Assembly: GCA_026708685.1 (NCBI GenBank)
Contig: JAPOUL010000113.1
Coordinates: forward strand, 23,719-87,718
Source of the DNA: Bacteroidota bacterium
Lineage (GTDB): Bacteria > Bacteroidota > Rhodothermia > Rhodothermales > Bin80
DNA length: 64,000 nucleotides
Direction: 5' to 3'
Shown: piece after piece, positions 63,831-64,000 of the stretch
How the letters are laid out: every line of letters starts with the position of its first letter
How positions within the stretch are numbered: position 1 is the first letter of the stretch
Translations under genes and position numbers: made by a program
Notes under the pieces: generated by a model
What the model was told of the DNA's origin: nothing
The model's input: only the letters and a program-made list of their open reading frames with translations
The model's database searches: none

Positions 63831-64000
63831 GTCTCATGTTCCGATTCGTGCGATTGAATCCTCATGTACTCCTGTTCAGGTAGCAGGCTACTGGCCACTG
63901 CATCCCGCTCATGAGTTATTTGACACTCATAAAGTGTCCAACGTGCACCGAAGAGGACTTGTCATCCAAAGATGTTGCATGAATCCGATACAGATACGCA

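Noticed and set aside
1..64000. CRISPR array
   Set aside because: No set of regularly spaced repeats was seen; the only repeats are the MITE-like elements and the in-frame 33-base repeat.

Overview
The window looks like the chromosome of a menaquinone-using, Bacteroidota-type bacterium, with Rhodothermota/Balneolota-like relatives as the best guess. The pointers are a tandem HU-like/SPOR membrane protein, a YbbR-domain membrane protein, a LuxE-like/LuxC-like pair, a DUF1080 protein beside a Cys-rich GMC oxidoreductase, a YfhO protein, a full set of menaquinone genes, and genes that mostly start without an obvious Shine-Dalgarno sequence. This placement is inference; no rRNA or other decisive marker is present.

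Layout. 0.2-4.0 kb (minus): a two-gene Gabija-type defence system (gajA, gajB). 5.1-11.6 kb: gatC, a YfhO membrane protein, two family 4 glycosyltransferases and wecB (cell-surface glycan synthesis). 11.9-17.5 kb: a small coiled-coil membrane protein, a YbbR protein, a membrane protein, menF and menD. 17.6-23.7 kb: an accessory block containing a minus-strand three-gene cassette (AAA ATPase, TOPRIM-like protein, DUF262 protein), a separate AAA ATPase and the decayed 5' end of a tyrosine recombinase gene. 24.4-27.7 kb: menB, menA, a methyltransferase and menC. The accessory block therefore sits inside the menaquinone locus, between menD and menB.

27.9-30.8 kb (minus): HU/SPOR protein, SIS-domain protein and ROK kinase. 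31.4-40.8 kb: PfkB kinase, folB, maf, an orphan ParA, a penicillin-acylase-type hydrolase, an NSS transporter, and a translationally coupled thioredoxin-like/LuxE-like/LuxC-like set. 41.0-46.2 kb: a frameshifted SF1 helicase gene, a holin-like protein, two related YqjD/DUF883-like proteins, adenylate kinase and a polyprenyl diphosphate synthase. 46.6-48.0 kb (minus): a small adenine methyltransferase/endonuclease pair. 49.0-55.5 kb: phosphoglucose/phosphomannose isomerase, a very large metalloprotease/beta-propeller/barrel protein, a BamB-like lipoprotein, a PEGA-like protein and CvpA. 56.1-58.8 kb: an MmeI-type fused restriction-modification enzyme. 59.0-63.8 kb: MerR regulator, tRNA-Pro(GGG), a RodZ-like HTH protein, a second ROK kinase, a DUF1080 protein and a GMC oxidoreductase.

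The striking theme is accessory DNA dropped between ordinary housekeeping genes: Gabija, the DUF262 cassette, the helicase, the methyltransferase/endonuclease pair and the MmeI-type enzyme each occupy a separate intergenic slot. Two of these genes carry an apparent one-base deletion in an A/T run. About 98-bp MITE-like inverted-repeat elements lie close to some of these slots. The candidate for a new or little-described system is the AAA / TOPRIM-like / DUF262 cassette at 17.6-21.5 kb, which may be related to Menshen, together with the neighbouring ATPase and integrase remnant.
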